Source of the DNA: Phaseolus vulgaris
Taxonomy: Eukaryota; Streptophyta; Magnoliopsida; Fabales; Fabaceae
Length of the DNA stretch: 64,000 nucleotides
Assembly: GCF_000499845.2 (NCBI RefSeq)
Contig: NC_023753.2
Span: 3,618,791-3,682,790, forward strand
Reading direction: 5' to 3'
Part shown: piece after piece, positions 61,876-64,000 of the stretch
How the letters are laid out: every line of letters starts with the position of its first letter
How positions within the stretch are numbered: the first letter of the stretch is position 1
The notes under the pieces: generated by a model
Told to the model about the DNA's origin: nothing
The model's database searches: none
The model's input: only the letters and a program-made list of their open reading frames with translations
Program-made: the position numbers and the translations under genes

Positions 61876-63540
61876 CACCACCTCAATGAAACATCCCCAT
61901 AAAATTTTGAAATGCAAAATATAATGATAGTATATATTAGAGAGTTTGTTTAAACAGAGGAGTTGTTATTTGAAGGTTCCGATTTAGTGAAGTTTATGAG
62001 TGATTCTTGGTGGTTGTTGAAAGTAAAGGTGAGTTAATGATTTTCGTTCACTTTTTTATTTTTGTTTTTTTTTATATATCGGAGATGTTGGTACACCTCA
62101 TTTTTTGAAACACATATCGGTTGGGTCTATTTGGTATATAAAATTGGATTCCGTATTCTATGTCAGATTGACCAACTTCGTATGTATTGTAAATTTACAT
62201 ACCGAATTGTGTTATCCGGTATACAATACCGGATCAATTTTGTATATTGAATGGACCAATCCAATTTGTTTAAAGAAAATGCATACCAGAGCAAATCGGT
62301 ATCTTCTTCAACAACATAGGAAATAAAGATTAGAGAAGGTCAAAAAATGGGATTCAAATAAACAATAATTTAACTTAACTACTCTTGTGCAAATGCTCTC
62401 TTCAACCATAGCCATTGAATGCGCTCAAATGTTCTCTCAAACTCACTCCTGCTAGAAAAACAAAGGTGTTGTCGCTGGAGAAAAAAAGAGGTAAGGAGGT
62501 GCACTGGTTTCGAGATAGAATGGTTAATGGAGGGTGTGGGATTATGAGTGAGAGAATTAGGATTTTAAAAAAATTTAAATAGGTGCATAAATGACCTTTC
62601 ACTTTTTATATGGAGGTGTACGAAATGATTATGTAAGTTGAACTAATTTGTTTTAATCCATCTCCCATGACTTGCAAAAAGTTGAACGGAAGATTGACCC
62701 ATATAAGAATTGGAAGTTAGTTTTGTTAATTCAAAAAACATATGTTTTACTAATTATATAAATGTTATACATTTATTCATACTACTAAATTTATAGATAA
62801 AATAAAAAACAAAAATAAAAAATACGATTACCACTGATAGAGTAAATTTAAAAAATATATGAGATTAAATTTATATCTAATAGCACCTATAAACTGAAAT
62901 ATGTATATCTTTATGTTTAATTTGGATAAGTTGTTATGAAAAAATTAATAATATAGAAGTTTATGATAAATAATTTTACAATAATGTCTATTAAAAAGGC
63001 AAGGAATAGTGAAAAGTGATAGTAATGAAAATTTTTCTTACATATATTCTTACCAAATTAACTTAGTTCCTTGTAAGTTCTCTTGACCCCTTAAATTATC
63101 AAACAAAACATAGCACAAAGATAAACATAAATTCCATTTAATGTGACAAAAAAGTTATTAGAAGGATAGGAGGGAGACACACATAAATTATTTTAATTAA
63201 TAAGATATATATAATATTTTATTATCAAGACCAAAATGCATTTTTAATGATAGATCTTTAATAAAAACCTTAAATACAAAATCTATTATTTAGAAGATGT
63301 TACACTAGAAAGTTAGAAAGGATAAGATATCGTGAACAGATAAAAAATTGTTTTACATTAACCCTCAAGGTTTTTAAATAATAAAAAATATTATATTGTG
63401 AATTCTTTTATGCTAGAAATAATTTATAAAAGTATGAAAATAAATTATTTAAAATTTGAACGAAAAATGTAGTCTTAAAATAAAAATTGAATAAGAAGAT
63501 ATAAAGTAGTGTCTGAAAACAAGATATTGCAATGAAGCTC

Positions 63541-64000
63541 AATCGACCAATTTTTGAAGGACTTTGGTATTGCTGTCAAAGCCTTTGCTCTCACACCCTT
63601 CGTTGTCATCTTCGGCCACTCTGTTTTATTTTGGCAGGTAACCATTTTTCTTGCTCTGTGTGTTTGTTTGTCCTTTCAATATCTGCTTATATTCGGATTA
63701 TAAGCTGAAATTCGTTTGTTTTTTAGGTATTGTTGGTTCACGCTTCTGGTCTCGTCGCTGGTGCTTTCAAGGTTAGTTTTTGAGAGGTTAACTTGTTTCT
63801 CTGGGTGGGTTTAATGTACCATGTTGATGGGTACAAATTGATAGATGCATTTCTCTCTCTCTCGAGGAATGACGCTTGTGATTTCCTTAATTTCTCGTCT
63901 TTTGTTTCACATATAAGATGCAAATTGCAATTCTCCTCTTTTCCTGTCCAAAATGGTATGATTGAAGTGCTGTTCAAATTAACCCAAGTTCGAGGAGACC
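63541..64000 (+). other. possible exon pair at window edge, unrecognised
   Basis: Two segments look exon-like. One ends TTTTATTTTGGCAG before GTAACC at about 63639. The other runs from after TTTTTTAG (about 63728) to CTTTCAAG before GTTAGT at about 63771. In one frame they join as FLKDFGIAVKAFALTPFVVI, FGHSVLFWQ and VLLVHASGLVAGAFK, which is hydrophobic, but that frame has a stop immediately upstream and no ATG. I do not recognise the product. It may be the start of a gene running out of the window, a broken copy, or chance. Confidence 0.25.

Larger units (their letters stand above)
60153..63540. other. repeat-bearing region upstream of xylanase C
   Basis: From 60153 to about 61722 the sequence is the inverted counterpart of the region upstream of copy B, interrupted by a ~255-base insertion at about 60592-60848. 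A degraded TRIM LTR follows at 61735-61875. The rest is anonymous AT-rich DNA without a supportable gene. Confidence 0.5.

Overview
This is plant nuclear DNA. It is AT-rich, with intron-containing genes that use GT-AG splice sites, Pol III tRNA genes, and short LTR-type and MITE-like repeats. The protein families are land-plant specific: RSL-type bHLH factors, vacuolar sorting receptor and CBM22-GH10 xylanases. A repeated LTR beginning TGTTGGAGAT and followed by TGGTATCAGAGC is, from memory, typical of legume (Phaseoleae, e.g. Phaseolus or Vigna) TRIM elements. The legume assignment is inference, not proof.

Layout. 1-3.98 kb: gene-poor. 4.1-10.5 kb: two tandem RSL-class bHLH genes (+), five exons each. 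11.6-12.2 kb: a near-perfect inverted duplication of an R3H/SUZ-type gene fragment, forming a potential ~290-bp hairpin with a 24-nt loop. 13.9-19.4 kb: a complete vacuolar sorting receptor gene (-), 12 exons, one GC-AG intron. 19.4-25.7 kb: repeats, a LINE fragment, a decayed beta-xylosidase fragment and a tRNA-Asn. 25.8 kb: a small intronless conserved plant gene. 27.3-29.9 kb: a charged, low-complexity gene of four exons (-). 29.9-34.7 kb: repeats including a TRIM element. 34.7-45.4 kb: two direct CBM22-GH10 xylanase copies, A intact and B frameshifted. 47.8 kb: tRNA-Pro. 48.4-49.8 kb: ARL8 small GTPase (-). 50.7-51.3 kb: a broken lipoyl/octanoyltransferase (LIP2) copy. 53.4 kb: a small secreted-peptide precursor with a CLE/IDA-like tail. 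54.7-54.9 kb: an aldolase fragment. 56.1-60.2 kb: a third, intact GH10 copy C (-). 60.2-64 kb: repeats and an unrecognised possible exon pair at the edge.

How the parts relate. The three xylanase copies share an identical seven-exon plan. Copy B is mosaic: exons 1-6 and the introns between them look like the inverted copy C, whereas intron 6, exon 7 and 3' flank are almost identical to copy A. B also carries a one-base insertion in exon 3 that closes the frame early. The RSL, VSR and GH10 neighbourhood recalls Arabidopsis chromosome 2 (At2g14690-At2g14760), suggesting old conserved microsynteny. The genes otherwise serve unrelated jobs: root-hair transcription control, vacuolar cargo sorting, endolysosomal trafficking and wall xylan remodelling.
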